From Halichoerus grypus (taxonomy: Eukaryota; Chordata; Mammalia; Carnivora; Phocidae): a DNA stretch of 64,000 bases. Below are positions 21,185 to 33,289 of the stretch, one piece after another. The notes under the pieces are model-generated. The model was not told the origin of the DNA. It ran no database searches and saw only the letters and a list, made by a program, of their open reading frames with translations. The stretch lies in assembly GCF_964656455.1 (NCBI RefSeq), contig NC_135726.1, positions 568,001 to 632,000 of the forward strand, in the 5' to 3' direction. Numbering within the stretch: position 1 is the first letter of the stretch; each line of letters opens with the position of its first letter. The position numbers and the translations under genes were made by a program.

Positions 21185-23437
21185 TGAGAGCTTTATTGAG
21201 ACATAATTTAAATACAGTGAAATTCAGCAGTTGTCAGTGTACAGTGTGTTAAGTTTTAACACTAGTGAGTCACGTTCCGATCGCCACAGGTGTGACATAA
21301 GACATCTCCATTGTCCTGGAAAGTGCCCATTTCCTCCTCTGTCCCTGGACCCAGGACACCACTGATGGACTTTGGTCACTGTGTTTTCTTTTTCTAGAAT
21401 CTAATATGAATGGTTTCTCCCAATTAGCATGTTCTTCCATTGTATACATACATCATATGTTTATCTGATCAACAGTGGATGGACATTTGCATAGTTCCCA
21501 AGTTTTAGCTATTACGAAAAAAGCTGCCATGAATAGTTACGTACAAGATTTGCTTTGTGGATGTGTGTTTTACTTTCTCTTTGGTAAATACTTAGGAGTG
21601 GGATTTCTGGATCACATGACCAGGTAAAGTTTAATTTTTTAGGAATCTGCCAAACTTTTTCAGAGTGACTATACAATTTCATGTTCCCACCGAGAGTGAA
21701 TGAGAGTGCATTTGCTCTGTTTACTCACTGTCATTTGGTGTGGTTAGTCTTTTTAACTTGCCCATTCTAGTGGATATCTAGTGGCATCCCTTAATTTCCA
21801 TTTCCCTAAAGACGAATGATGTAGATTATTTTTTCATGTTTTTTGGGGGCGGGTCATCCATATATTTTGTTTGGTGAAGTATCTATTCCTGCATATTTAT
21901 TTATTTTTGTCTATTAAAAAAATTGTTACTGAGAGCTCTTTATATTTAAACACAAGTCCATTACCAGGTTTCTCTTGTGCAAATATTTTATCCCAGTCTG
22001 TGGCTTGGCTTTTCATTTTCTTAGTATTGTCTTTTGAAGAGCAAAAGTTCTTAATGAAGTCCAGGCTAACTTTTTTTTTTTTTTTTTTGATACTTCATGC
22101 TTTCTGTGTCGTAAGAAATCTTTGTCTAACTTAATGTCAAAAAATTTTTCTCTTATTTTTCTTCTATAAGTTATGTAGTTCTGGCTTTTGCATTCAGTTC
22201 TGTAATCATTTTGAGGTCATTTTTATGTAAGGTAAGGTTAAAGCCCCCCTTCCCCCTTTTCTGCATAAGGATATTCAATTATTCCAGCACCACCTGCTGA
22301 CAACATGATTGTTTCGCATCCAGTTGTTTTACTTCTATTGAAAATTAGTTGAGTGTATATATGTGGGTCTGTTTCTGGACTCTGTTCTGTTCCATTGGTC
22401 TACATGTCGTTGTCACACTGTCTTGATTACTGTAGCTTTATAGTAAGTCTTGAAATGTAGTGTACACGCCTTTCCACGTTGATCTTTTTCATTTCCTTGT
22501 ATGTGTTTCAGAATCAGCTCATCCTTAAGACAAAAAAGAGTGCTGAGATTTTGATTGGGATTGTGTTGAATCTATAGATCAGTTTGGAGAGAAGTGACAT
22601 CTCTCTCTCTTTTTTTTTTAATTGATTTATTTATTTGACAGAGAGAGAGAGCCAGAGAGCACGAGTGGTGGGAAAGGCAGTGGGAGAGGGAGAGCAGACT
22701 CCCACTGAGCGGGGTGAGGGGGGGCGCGATGTGGGGGCTCAATCCCAGAACCCTGGGATCATGACCTGAGCCGAAGGCAGACGCTTCACCGACGGAGTCA
22801 CCCAGGTGCCCGAAGAACTGACATCTTAACAGCGTAGAATCTTATGTTTATTTAGAGAGGTCTTGCACATATTTTATCCCTAAGTAATTCATTTTGGGGA
22901 TGTTATTGTGACTTTATTATTATTTTTTAAATTACAGTGTTATATTAGTTTCAGGTGTACAATGTAGTGATATCTACACAATACTCAATGTATTGTTTTT
23001 TAAATTTTAGTGTCCTCTTGTTTCTTGGTAATGCATAGAGATATAACTGATATTTTAAAATAGGGACATATCTTGCAACTTTGCTAATAAACGCCCTGTA
23101 GTTTCTAAAAAAAAAAAAAACAGATTTCATAGAATGTTCTACATAGATGTTTATGCCAAATATGCATAAAGACACTTTCCCTTTTTCCACGCTGTATACC
23201 CTGCATTTCTCTTTTTGGTCTCACTGTACCATCCAGATCCTGCATTGTTGGACAGAAGTGTTGAGAGTGTGTGTTCTTGCCTCCTTCAGTCTGAGAGGGA
23301 AGGTTTCTGAACTCCTGACTTCTAGTAAATTCCTTTTTTTAGGTTGGCAAAATCTTCCTGTCTTAGTTTGCTCTGTTTTTTATGTGAATGGGAGTAGAAT
23401 GTCTTATGCTTTATTCATCTATCAGAATGATAGTTTT
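21185..23437 (-). mobile_element. LINE-1 (old), 3' part of a twin-primed copy
   Basis: It begins with the 3' UTR landmark TTTATTGAGACATAATTTAA and runs through reversed ORF2 (GTGGATGGACATTTGCATAG, GAGCTCTTTATATTTAAACA, GATTACTGTAGCTTTATAG, GGGATTGTGTTGAATCTATA). It ends near the reversed region just after the reverse-transcriptase catalytic segment. It is broken by a CAN-SINE at 22603-22811 and by an extra patch around 22925-22990 that looks like another L1 3' end. Many stops, no coding capacity. Confidence 0.92.
22603..22811 (-). mobile_element. CAN-SINE, antisense, inside LINE-1
   Basis: The tail is CT then T-rich, the body is TTTATTTATTTGACAGAGAG, and the head on - is GGGCACCTGGGTGACTC. 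The TSD approximates GAAGTGACATCT (22591-22602) and GAACTGACATCT (22815-22826). Confidence 0.94.
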
Positions 23438-23439
23438 TA

Positions 23440-24385
23440 AAGAAGCAATAGAGAAAAATTAATGAACTCCGAAGTTGGTTCTTTGAAAAGATAAAAAAAA
23501 CTGACTGACCCTTAGCCAAACAAATGAGGAAAAGAAGACACAAATTTTTCAGTCTCAAGCATGAGAGAGGGAATGTCTCTATGATCCTATAGCCATTAAA
23601 AGGATAAAGGAATTTTATTAACTTTGTCAATAAATACGGCAATTTAGGTGAAATGAATGACACAAATAACCTAAGCTTGCTCAAGAAGAAATAGATCACC
23701 TGAGTGGCCCTGTATCTTTTAAGTAAATTGAATAATTACAGTTTTTTGTTTTTTTTTTTAAGATTTTTATTTATTTGAGAGAGAGAATGAGAGAGAGAGA
23801 GAGTGCACAAGAGGGGGGAGTGGGAGACGGAGAAGCAGACTCCCTGCTGAGCAGGGAGCCCGATGCGGGACTCGATTCTGGGACTCCAGGATCATGACCT
23901 GAGCCGAAGGCAGTCGCTTAACCAACTGAGGCACCCAGGCGCCCTAATTACAGTTCTTGACACAAAAAAGCCATTAGTCCGACATGGCCTTGCTGTTGAT
24001 TTATACCATCCACTAAAGAATCCGTCACGCCAGTAATACACAGGCTCCTCGCTAGGTGCACAGCCCACCTCACACCGTAACTGGAGGCGAGATGAGGGTG
24101 GAGGCTTGGAGTCCTGCATCCACATGATACAGCTGTAAATATCCTTACTCTGTAGCAAGTTGCATTTGTCATTATAAAAGGGTAGTCATACATCACAAGC
24201 AAGTGGATTGATCTCAGAATTCAAATTTGGTTTAACATTCAAAAATCAATGTAATATACCATATTGACATAATAAAAGAGAATAAGCATGTGATCATCTC
24301 AAAAGATGCCCCCCCAAAATAGCACTTGACAAAATCTCATACCCATTCATGATAAAAATACTCTGCAAACAGAAGGGAACCTGGG
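23440..24385 (+). mobile_element. LINE-1, inverted 5' segment of the twin-primed copy
   Basis: Sense-strand ORF2 starts at GTTGGTTCTTTGAAAAGATA and passes AAGAAGAAATAGATCACC. After a SINE interruption it runs through AACATTCAAAAATCAATG and GACAAAATCTCATACCCATT. It corresponds to ORF2 sequence lying just 5' of the portion at the left, joined head to head at about 23438. That is the signature of a 5' inversion. Stops and frameshifts throughout. Confidence 0.9.
23747..23944 (-). mobile_element. CAN-SINE, antisense, inside LINE-1
   Basis: Tail TTTTTTTTTAAGATTTTTAT, head on - AGGGCGCCTGGGTGCCTCAG. The TSD TAATTACAGTT(T/C)TT is visible on both sides (about 23733-23746 and 23945-23958). Confidence 0.95.
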
Positions 24386-25343
24386 GCGGCTGACTGGCAT
24401 CATCCTCGCAGGCGGGAGACGGAGGACTGTTTTCCTAGGTGGGCTTGCTCATGGTCACCTGTCTTGTTCTCTTTTTCAAAATAACCTTATTGCTAAAGCA
24501 GTCCTCCACATTTTGGAAGACTAGGAATAACACTGCCAGAGATAAAACCGAACACATCATGTTTTCCCTGCCTAGAAAGGTTTTTCTGTGTGTGTTGACG
24601 TTTGTGCACATACATACACTTGTGTACATCTGTGTGAGATAGTTTGATAGGTCGCCTGAGTCAGGCTGCGGTGCCCGGGTATTCACACATTAGGTGAGCT
24701 GTTGCTGGGAAGGTATTTGTCCGTGTGTTCCTAGTCTACCATCCGCTGATTGGAATGAGCTGGATCAGCCTGGGAAATGTGGACAGCTCGTTCTGTTCCG
24801 CCTGCTGAGAGGCCTGGAGGCGAGCCCTGCTGCATCCGCCCTCACAGTGCTGTGGGCCAATCCTTAGTAGAGACTGCCTATTTCATATATGTATGTCTCT
24901 GATAGAATCCTGATTCATATGAATGTATAATACATATTTATTAATTTTACGAAATCCTATCACTTATTCAGCGATTGTCACCTTTTTGTTTCAGTAAGCT
25001 GCTCTCCCCTCTGATGGTCCAGCATGGAGAGGCGTTCTGTGGTCTGGTGTTTTGCCCCCATCAGGGTCTGGCCGGAGTGTGGCCCCCAGTCACCTCCCGT
25101 AGGCTGCTTTAATCCAGCACACTCTGCTTTCCCTGCTACTGACCAGAAAGTCCTCCCTTTCTGATTTATTGTATAGCTGCCCTGTTGCATCATTTAGCTT
25201 GTTCTGTATAGTTTAGCTTATCTGTTTTATGGGTCATTAAAATAAAAATCCACCTTTACTTTTTTCAGCCTCTGTTATGTATTTGCCTTTTTTGTGTTCC
25301 CTTATTTTGTGTTCCTCGTCACATTTTTCTTCTTTGTTTTTGG
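24386..25343. other. Intronic sequence, no known element
   Basis: A block at 24978-25260 is open on - for 71 codons and has even composition. I cannot match it to any family. It could be a diverged old repeat or a constrained non-coding element. Confidence 0.4.
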
Positions 25344-25359
25344 GTATATTCTGATTTTT

Positions 25360-25547
25360 TAAAGATTTTTTTATTCATTTGAGAGCACACACAAACGGGA
25401 AGAGCGGCAGGCAGGGGCAGAGGGAGAGAGAGAAGCAGTCTCCTGGCTGAGCAGGGAGCCCGATGTGGGGCTCGATCCCAGCACCCTGGGATCATGACCT
25501 GAGCCGAAGGCAGATGCTTCACCGACTGAGCTACGCAGGGTCCCTGG
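25360..25547 (-). mobile_element. CAN-SINE, antisense
   Basis: Tail and body TTTTTTATTCATTTGAGAGC. The worn head on - reads AGGGACCCTGCGTAGCTCAG. The TSD is GTATATTCTGATTTTT (25344-25359) and ATATATTCTGATTTTT (25548-25563), with one difference. Confidence 0.95.
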
Positions 25548-25625
25548 ATATATTCTGATTTTTAAGACCTCTTCTGGGATGCCTTCTGGAAATAAGTACA
25601 TTTCCCTCAAAGAACTGTTTCATCT

Positions 25626-25772
25626 GGGGCGCCTGGGTGGCTCAGTCGTCCCTCATCGGGTTCCCTGCTCGGCAGGAAGCCTGCTTCTCCCTCTCCCACT
25701 CCCCCTGCTTGTGTTCCTGCTCTCGCTATCTCTGTCAAATAAATAAATGAAATCTTTAAAAAAAAAAAAAAA
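25626..25772 (+). mobile_element. CAN-SINE, sense, with internal deletion of the tRNA-like region
   Basis: It starts with a perfect GGGGCGCCTGGGTGGCTCAG but jumps from CTCAGTCG straight to TCATCGGGTTCCCTGCTC, losing about 60 bp of the tRNA-related segment, including the B-box region. The CT-rich middle, AAATAAATAAATGAAATC and A tail are intact. An approximate TSD (AAGAACTGTTTCATCTG at 25609-25625, GGAACTGCTTTACCTGG at right) flanks it. Confidence 0.95.
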
Positions 25773-25788
25773 GGAACTGCTTTACCTG

Positions 25789-26350
25789 GATTTCCTATTT
25801 TACTGTGTAGCGTTGTGTCATTCCCTGATTTAAAGGTTTTCAGTTGCTGCTCTGAGTTTGGCCTTGGCTCTTGTACTTGGAAGCACATTTCTTAATTGTC
25901 AGATTTTGTAGACTTGCTCTGGAGGTCTGTGTGTGGTCACTGCCATCATCTCCTTCGTCTCCTTGAAAGGAATCGGCGCTGTGTGGTTATAGGCTGGAAT
26001 GTGTTGTGCGTGCTCGCTGGGTCGGGCTTGGGATTGTGCTCGAATCTTCTGTATTCCTAATTTTGGGTAGGAGTTGTCTGCTGAAATGCTGAGAGTGATT
26101 TTAAAGTCTGCTCCCTGCTAGTGGTGGCTGTTTCTCCCGGTTGTCGCTGTCTGCTCTTTATACAGCGAGGCTGTGTTTCGAGTGCGTCCGTGTTGGGAAC
26201 CAGCTCTCCTGTGACGGGAGTCTCTTGCTGTGTTTAGTGACAGACTTTGTCTCACGAGCTGTGCCTTGACCTCAAGCCTGTACCCAGTATCCAGTCAGCA
26301 GCCTCTGCCCTTCTGCTCAGTATTTACCTGGTTTATCTTTCCTCTCCTCT
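25789..26350. other. Intronic sequence, nothing recognised
   Basis: No repeat family, exon or RNA gene recognised. T-rich on + and carries only short frames. Confidence 0.5.
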
Positions 26351-26364
26351 TGGAATCTTTCAGA

Positions 26365-26549
26365 CTTTTAAAAGATTTTATTTATTTGTCACAGAGAGAG
26401 AGAGAGAGATCATGAGCCGGGGGGTGGGCAGAGGAAGAAACAGGCTTCCTGCTGAGCAGGGAGCCGGATTTAGGACTTGATCCCAGGACCCCGGGACCAT
26501 GACCTGAGCCGAAGGCAGACACTTTACCGACTGAGCCACCCAGGCGTCC
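26365..26549 (-). mobile_element. CAN-SINE, antisense
   Basis: TTTAAAAGATTTTATTTATT tail. The head on - is GGGACGCCTGGGTGGCTCAG. Flanking GGAATCTTTCAGA and AGAATCTTTCCAGA indicate a diverged TSD. Confidence 0.94.
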
Positions 26550-26561
26550 CAGAATCTTTCC

Positions 26562-27728
26562 AGATCTTACTGAGTTGTAGATTTCCTTCATTCATTCTCA
26601 GCTTCCCGTTGCAGTCTGACAGACTTTGTCTTTCAGCTGATTTCTTAGCCCTCTTACCTTTGTACTTAATAAATAACTGGATTGGGCTTTCTGTTTGTTT
26701 TCACTGGTGTTTTTTCTCTCCTTTTCTTTCTGTTCATTTTTGTTCTGCAAATGTGGCAGTTATACACCTTCTGTTCATGGTCACCTTGGAAGTTAGAGTG
26801 TTATGTGGCACCAGCCTTTCCTGTTACCTGACGGATGCTCCCAGGTGCTGACCCCTGTGTAAGCTTCAGGCCTGTCTTTAGGTGCAGGGTCACTGGGAAG
26901 GACGCCCAGGCCAGCGGCCTCTGCGTGCTCCTCATCCACTCTGGCTTTGATTATGGTGTGTGTGTGCACTCATGGGGTTTTTTTCCTTTGACTTTCACTT
27001 GTTCCCACTGCCATTTTTTAGTGGTATTTTCCATGAGAAAACTTGTGGCAAAAACTGAAAATGCAATTTGGTGTTTCCTTGAAGATGACAACAGAAATTT
27101 TCAAGGTGGTTCATACTTCCCACCTGTTTGTTGTCCTTTTCATGTGTTACTAATGAGGGGTGGTGCTCCTCAAGTCATCTCTCCTGTCCTTATTTTTAAT
27201 CCTGACACTTGTGAACTCTGTGTGGCCTGCAAGCTTGCCCTCCTGGCCCTGCTTATTCTTATGTCTTGTCGACCCTCCTTAGGCCTCTTCTCCAAGAAAG
27301 ACCTGGGTTTTCCTCCAGCCTGAGGCAGCTTTTCCCCAGACGAGGCTCCTCAATTCCTGGGTGATTGTGAAACATGCCATTGTTCTTTATTCCTGAGAGG
27401 GTAAGATCTGTCAGTCCTTGACGGGGAGCTTGCTGACCCCCAGCCCCGCCCTGGCCCCGAGAGATGGTCCCCAGTCAGAAGTCCTGCCTGTCGGGCACTC
27501 CCGGTGAGGGTGTGTCTTGGATCATCTCAGCTCCTGCCTTGTTTGTGAAGTGAAAGTAATACCATCTGTTCAACTGAAACTTCTTAGGGGCTCTACAGAA
27601 AAGAGAGGAAAGTAAAGTGCTGTGCAGATGTAATTTGAACTGGATCGTTAAATCCTAGACACTGACTGTAGGGTGGGATGCTGTCGTTAATTACAGCTGC
27701 CAGTGTGCCCCCAGCACTTCCCCATGCA
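26562..27728. other. Intronic sequence, possible MIR remnant near 27540
   Basis: A 162-codon + frame (26835-27323) shows no recognisable domain. GTAATACCATCTGTTC and AAAGTAAAGTGCTGTGCAG (27555-27625) weakly resemble MIR. Confidence 0.4.
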
Positions 27729-27832
27729 GCGCTCCCCTGTGCGGCGCTCTCCTGTGCACTGTGCCGCGCTCCCCCGTGTCGCACTTCTCTGTGCAGCGCT
27801 CTCCTGTGTACTGTGCCGTGTTCTGCTGTGCT
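27729..27832. repeat. GC-rich minisatellite with 15- and 22-bp units
   Basis: Six tandem units run 15, 22, 15, 15, 22, 15 bp: 27729-27743, 27744-27765, 27766-27780, 27781-27795, 27796-27817, 27818-27832. The core is GCGCTCTCCTGTGCA. The 22-bp units add CTGTGCC. The minus-strand frame through it yields repeated HRRALHRE / SAQESAAQ-like peptide, a by-product of the repeat. Confidence 0.85.
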
Positions 27833-30800
27833 CCCGGGGCCCTGGAGGACGGTGGTTCCTCCCAGCCCACATGCAGTCTGTGGCTTGCTCATGCCTTGAG
27901 CCAGTGAGCAGTGGGTTGTTGGATGCCTCCACGCAGGCCTGTGGCTTCCCGGACCTGGAGCAGCCCCCTGGCCCACGGCTTCCAGGACCCCTTCCTTCCC
28001 TCTCTGCCACCAGTCTGCCCCAGTCCTTGGAGCCTGGAACACAGTCCTGCGTCACCAGCAAAACCAGAGAGCGCATTGCACAGAGACTCGTGGGGAAGAA
28101 GGCTGAGGAGCCGCGGGAGGCCTTCCTCAGCACTTGGATTCTTTCTCAGAACTTGAGGCACTTCCTTGAAGAGGAGGGACGGTGAATCTTTGGGAATAAA
28201 GATTTTCTATCAGGTTTTCTCTGCGAAGGTGCATGTGTGCCTTAGAAAGTGCTTCTCATCAGGCTGCAGCTGGCCAGCTTCAGACTCCTTGCTTCTTTGT
28301 GTCTTCTCACCGGAGCCAAGTTCTGAACTGGGTCTGTTCTCTGGTGGTTGTCCATCCAGGACGAGCTGCTGGGTCGGTGGGCACCCCTCCCTCCGCCGTC
28401 AGGGTCCCCTTTCCCCCATCGCCTAAAAAGACAAATCTGAGTTGTTTTTACTTGGAAAGAATTTACCACAGGTGCAGTTTAATATCAGGACCTCGAAAAC
28501 AAACTGTTGGAGCTCATCCATGCTGCTTTCTCTTTAGGAACTGAGATTTTGCTTCAGCAAAATGCACTTAGAGCTGCCAGCAAACATGAGCACGTGACGT
28601 CGTACAGGTTGTACACCCCGAGTTCAGGCTGCTAAAGCGCGTGAGGGGCACCTGTTCTGGGCTGTGTGACAGAGGCCTCCTCTGCCTTCACCTCTTCCCT
28701 CCACCTCTTTGCCATTTGGGGGTAAATCTCTGCAGAAAGACAGTTGTTTTCAGTTCTCAGTCAATAAAAGTTTGATTATTCTGTAAAAACAGTTCCTCAG
28801 AACATTTTAACATCTTGGTTTTCACATGGGGCTGTGTGTTTCCTTGGAATATCGAGTGTTCAGTTTTGGTGACGGCTGTACTGAGAAGTTTATCTGTACA
28901 GCCCACGGAGGGTCTTTGCACCTGAAATACCAAGTTTGTTTTTTCTCTGAAAAATGTCAGTCCGTGCTTGGGGATTTATTTGCTAGTTTTCTGTCTAATG
29001 CTTTAAAAACACCGTAGAAAGGGAATAAGGAGAAAGCATATTATTCTTCACCACATCACGAGCTGGAGGAATATGGAAGGAGATGGGATGAGTGTTTATG
29101 ACCTGAACGAAGTTGGTACGAAACTAAGCCGTTCTCTGTTCTGTTCAGCCCTGCCTCACTCTGTGTCGTTCCTGGTGTTCCATCTGCAGGTCTGTTCTGG
29201 GCATACCTGTTTATACTGCGGGTTTATCCGAGAGGTAATGGTTGAATTCCAAGGTGTTAAAATATCCAGGAAACTCTGTGTTTGCTTCCCCAAGATGAAA
29301 TGGACTGTGTTTTCTAAACCAAGAAGGAAATGGGCTGTGAGGGTCATCCCTTCGACTTTACCAGGAGCCTGTCCTGGGCTGATTTCCCTCAGCTGTAGGC
29401 CTGCCACACCTTTTTCCTGTTCTGTTGTGACTTCCTGGTTTGTCACAAGAACCTTGGGGGGCAGGGGGACCTGTGAGGAGGAGGGCCTGGAGGAGACCTG
29501 GGGTCATCCAGGCCCAAATCCCTGCTGGGGCTGGGGCTGCTCTGGGCCCCATGTCCTGGGCCACAGACGGCCATCTTGTGGCCACACTTCATGTCTGTAT
29601 GTGCGTTTGCACAGAGATCATTAATCCAAGGGCTTTACTTTGCCTTCTGTGGGTACATAATTATTCAGTGTTCCACATTTTTGGGGATTAAAAACACCTT
29701 TTCATATGCGGAATTACGAAGTGTTATCAGTGGGATTTAAGGCTTAGGAAGGGTAGAGAGGGCAGGGGGTGGATGGTCCTTGCCTTAATCTGGAATTTTT
29801 ATGCCATTGTTCTCTATTTACAGCTTTTAGAAATCAGCTGGTCTTGGTGCACATATGTTTGGAGCTGTTGCTAAGGTGACGAGCCTCAGTCTCACCCACA
29901 CAGTCTTTCTGGAAGGTGGGGACACTTGGTGGGGTCCTTGCACACAAGGGCATTGTTGGTGTGCTCGGGGAGTTTGCAGGCTGCCCTGTCCAATTTATGT
30001 TGTCTGCTCCCTCCTGGTACAGACAAGTCCTGAGATGGATTTACTACGGAGAGAAACAGGACGGCCTTGTTTTCAGGTCTTGTCTCTAGTCTCTAATCTG
30101 ATCAGTGCAGCCGACCTTCAGGTCTGCGGTTGGTCTCCCCTCTTGTTCCCCTTGAAACAGGACTGTGAACTTGGCTTTAGACATTTCTCAGTGGAAGTCA
30201 CAAATTTAAAAAATTGTACAATATTGCATATAAACAGCATTAGTCATATGACTTGGGTTATGATTTGTGATTTCTTCTGGGTTAAAGAAGTCTGAAGTTA
30301 TTTGTAATATAACTATGTTTCTCTGTGTATATTGCTAAGTTTTTAGTCACTTAGAAGTTGGATTTGGGAAGTAAAGTGTCCTTCTAGTGCTTCGTTTGGC
30401 TGTTACTACCTGCCACATTGCTGTACACTTTGAGAAAGAAGAAAACAACCGTCAGGACCTTTTAGGGTCATGGACTCTATAGAGTTGGGCAGAAGCTGAA
30501 TGAGCATGTGTTGCGCTTTGCTCCTGTGACTTCTGGGGTTTCAGAACTCTCTGGGCTCTGCTGTCCCTCCGTGTGTCTGAGACACTTCACCCGGGGAGAG
30601 CGTCCTGTTATCACTTGATGGCTTCTCTTTAAGTGAAAGCTGATTATTGACTCTTTTTGTAGAACCTAATCTTGTTCCTCAAGAGTCTCCTACATGCAAA
30701 GTACCTTTCCCCTTTCCCAACCAAAATTTCTTAATAATTTTACAACGCAAAAGAGGGTACTTTTGTGACTGTGTAGTTTCCTCAGATTTTTAAAAGCATT

Positions 30801-32307
30801 TTCAGTTAGTTTCTTGCAGTTCCATTTCTGGCTATAAACTTTCAAGGGAGTTCTTAGACAGGTGTGTAAAGAAGTACGCTGGGAAATGCTTATTGCAGGG
30901 CGTCTGGGAGGAGGCTGCCCACCATCCCTTCAGTGACGAGAATGGAAGTGTGTGTAGCAGAAACACACGTAAATGCGCCAAGCACAGAGGGGACCAGGGT
31001 GTGAGGGTCCGTCCAGTGTTTCCTGTAAAAATACCTCGTAGCCTGTTTACAGGTTTACATGGAAAGACATCTATGAGAATGATGAGCATCCACATCAGAT
31101 TAGCCTCAAAATCCAAAAATCTGTGGAGAGGAAGAGGAATGAGGGCGAGATGGGGTTACATAAGGGGCTTCAAGTATGTATGTAATATTTTCTATATTAA
31201 AAAAATTCCAAAGCAAACATGGCAAAATGAACAGATGGTGGATACATGAGTGTTTGTTGCGTTATTTCTCATACTTTTCTGTCTGCATGAGACATTTCAG
31301 TGAAAATCGTAGCCCTTGTTACTTTAAAGTAATGAGGACTGAAAATACTTATGAGGAAATCCTAAAATATAACAACCCCTTTTGAACAGATTTAGGGACA
31401 CTCTAAATTCCTGGGATCATTTGAAAAAGAACTGTTTTTACCTTCTACATTCTATAAATGCAAGTCATACTTGGTGTAGAGTAGGTGCTGTGGGTTTGGG
31501 CCGTGGTTTGACCTGAGTGTGCTGCGTTGATCGACTCACCCAGGGTGTAACTTTTTTTTAATTTTCATAATGGATTTTTTTTTTGTCCTTTTAATTGGTG
31601 GGCATAAGCCTTAAAGCCATCTTGGCCACATCATGCTCCTTTGGTTGTGTCCAGAAGGAATTCCCAGTGTCCAAGGCTATTTTTTATCACATGGTTTTTA
31701 CCTAATAGCAAAACTTTCCCTTTTATTATGCTTGTGGCCTGGAGGGGCTCTGGCAGGTGGCCCTTGGACGTGTCTGCGAGGCCGTGGTCTCGCCGCCTCT
31801 CCCTTCCCACTGTGTGGATTTCCCGCTTTGCACCAGTGGAAGGGATGCCCTGTGATAAAACTCAGAGGGCTTTGTCCAGACCATGTAGGTGAGATGATTA
31901 GTCAATTAGTAAACGTCAAATGTTACTTGAATAAGCTATTGTTAATGCACATTGAAATTCAGTCTGTATTTTCCTGTAGTCAGATTCTAGAAACAACGCG
32001 TGTGCAGGGTAGAAAAGCAGAAAATACAAACAGGGAACACTTTCTGGGAAATGCATCTCTACTACCCAGATGGCCAGTGTTAGTAGCTTCTGGGTTCCTG
32101 TCTCATGGAGAAGTTATCTTTTAGATCATACTACATTTTTACCAAAACTTTGAGCATACTATTTTGTAACCTGTCTTTTCCCCATCAGCCTCTCTTCTTT
32201 ACCTTTCTATTTCAGTAGGTCTTAGAGCTCTTCTGTGGAAACTGGTGTTCTGTTCTTAACTATGGATGTCACCTGCTCTTCAGTGTGTCCTGAGAGGCAC
32301 CTTTGCC
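27833..32307. other. Longest repeat-poor stretch of the intron
   Basis: About 4.5 kb with no CAN-SINE and no L1 that I can see. Frames up to 183 codons (+, 29073-29624) lack domains and splice context. Unusual in a window with a SINE every 2 kb on average. Confidence 0.45.
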
Positions 32308-32420
32308 TAGCCCAGGGGCTGGCGGTCTTTTTCTTCAGTGGCCGGATTGTAAATTTTCCAGGCCTTGCAGCCTAAGAGACAGAGTGACGGCTGTCCTCTA
32401 GGTACTTGTACAACCATTTG
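32308..32420. mobile_element. Possible old hAT-type MER fragment
   Basis: GTCTTTTTCTTCAGTGGCCG, TTGTAAATTTTCCAGGCC and TTGCAGCCTAAGAGACAGAG resemble the common MER repeat whose copies read TTTCTGTAAAGGGCCAGATA. Family name from memory, diverged. Confidence 0.35.
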
Positions 32421-33139
32421 CAGATGTCCCTGTCCCTAGATCCCAGGCTGGCCCACTCTGCCAGGGAGGACAGTCTGCACCAGGAGTGTGAGCGTCATCA
32501 CGGGTGAGCCCTGCCACATGAGTCCAGACTGGGTCCCCTCCCAGCCTGCCTTCTCCAGTGAGGGGCAGCAAGTGCCCGCCAGCCTCATGCTTTGGGCTCA
32601 ACAGAGACATTGTTCAGTCTGTTATAAACAAGTCCCACCTCGTGTGGTGAACGTTCCCTGGCATGGGGTAGTCACGTTCAGAGTGGGTGGACATGGTTAA
32701 GAGAAGCAGCCAGCGGTCCAGTCCTGAGTCCCCTGCACCAGGTGGAGATAACCCCAGTGGTCCGAGGGTCCCACTGAGCAGGACGGGAAGCCAAGTGCAG
32801 TCTCCGCAGTCTCTGCCGCGTCGGCCGTGGTATGCCGCCGGGGCCTGCGAACGCAGGGAGAGGCCATTTCTTGTGGCTTCAGGGAGCAAGTGGTCGGTTG
32901 TCAGACCGTGCCTGGGTTTGTCTCGCGTCGATGTTGATCGCAGACACACACTCCTTCAGCTGTGGAGCCAGCGTCTGGATTGAGGTGTGGCACACTCCCT
33001 GCGGAGGCTCCCGGGCAGAGCCCTCCCCGGCCTCCCCAGCGCCCCTGTCTTCACGTGGCCCCCTTTCCTGATTGCCCTCTCCCTTCTGTTCTGGGGACAC
33101 TAGTCTTTGGACTTAGGGTTGGCCACACAGGCCAATACA

Positions 33140-33260
33140 GTCACGTCTTGAGATCCTTAATTTAGTTACACGTACACAGACCCTTTTTCCAAATAAGGCC
33201 ACATTCATAGGTTCTGCATGGACATATTTTTGGGGGTGGGTGCTACAATTCAACACCCTA
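33140..33260 (-). mobile_element. Possible MaLR-type LTR fragment, antisense
   Basis: CCAAATAAGGCCACATTCAT followed by GGGGTGGGTGCTACAATTCA matches the order in antisense ERVL-MaLR LTRs (sense: AATGTGACCTTATTTGG). Short and diverged. Confidence 0.4.
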
Positions 33261-33289
33261 CTGATGCTTTCTTGAGGTGAATGTGTATT

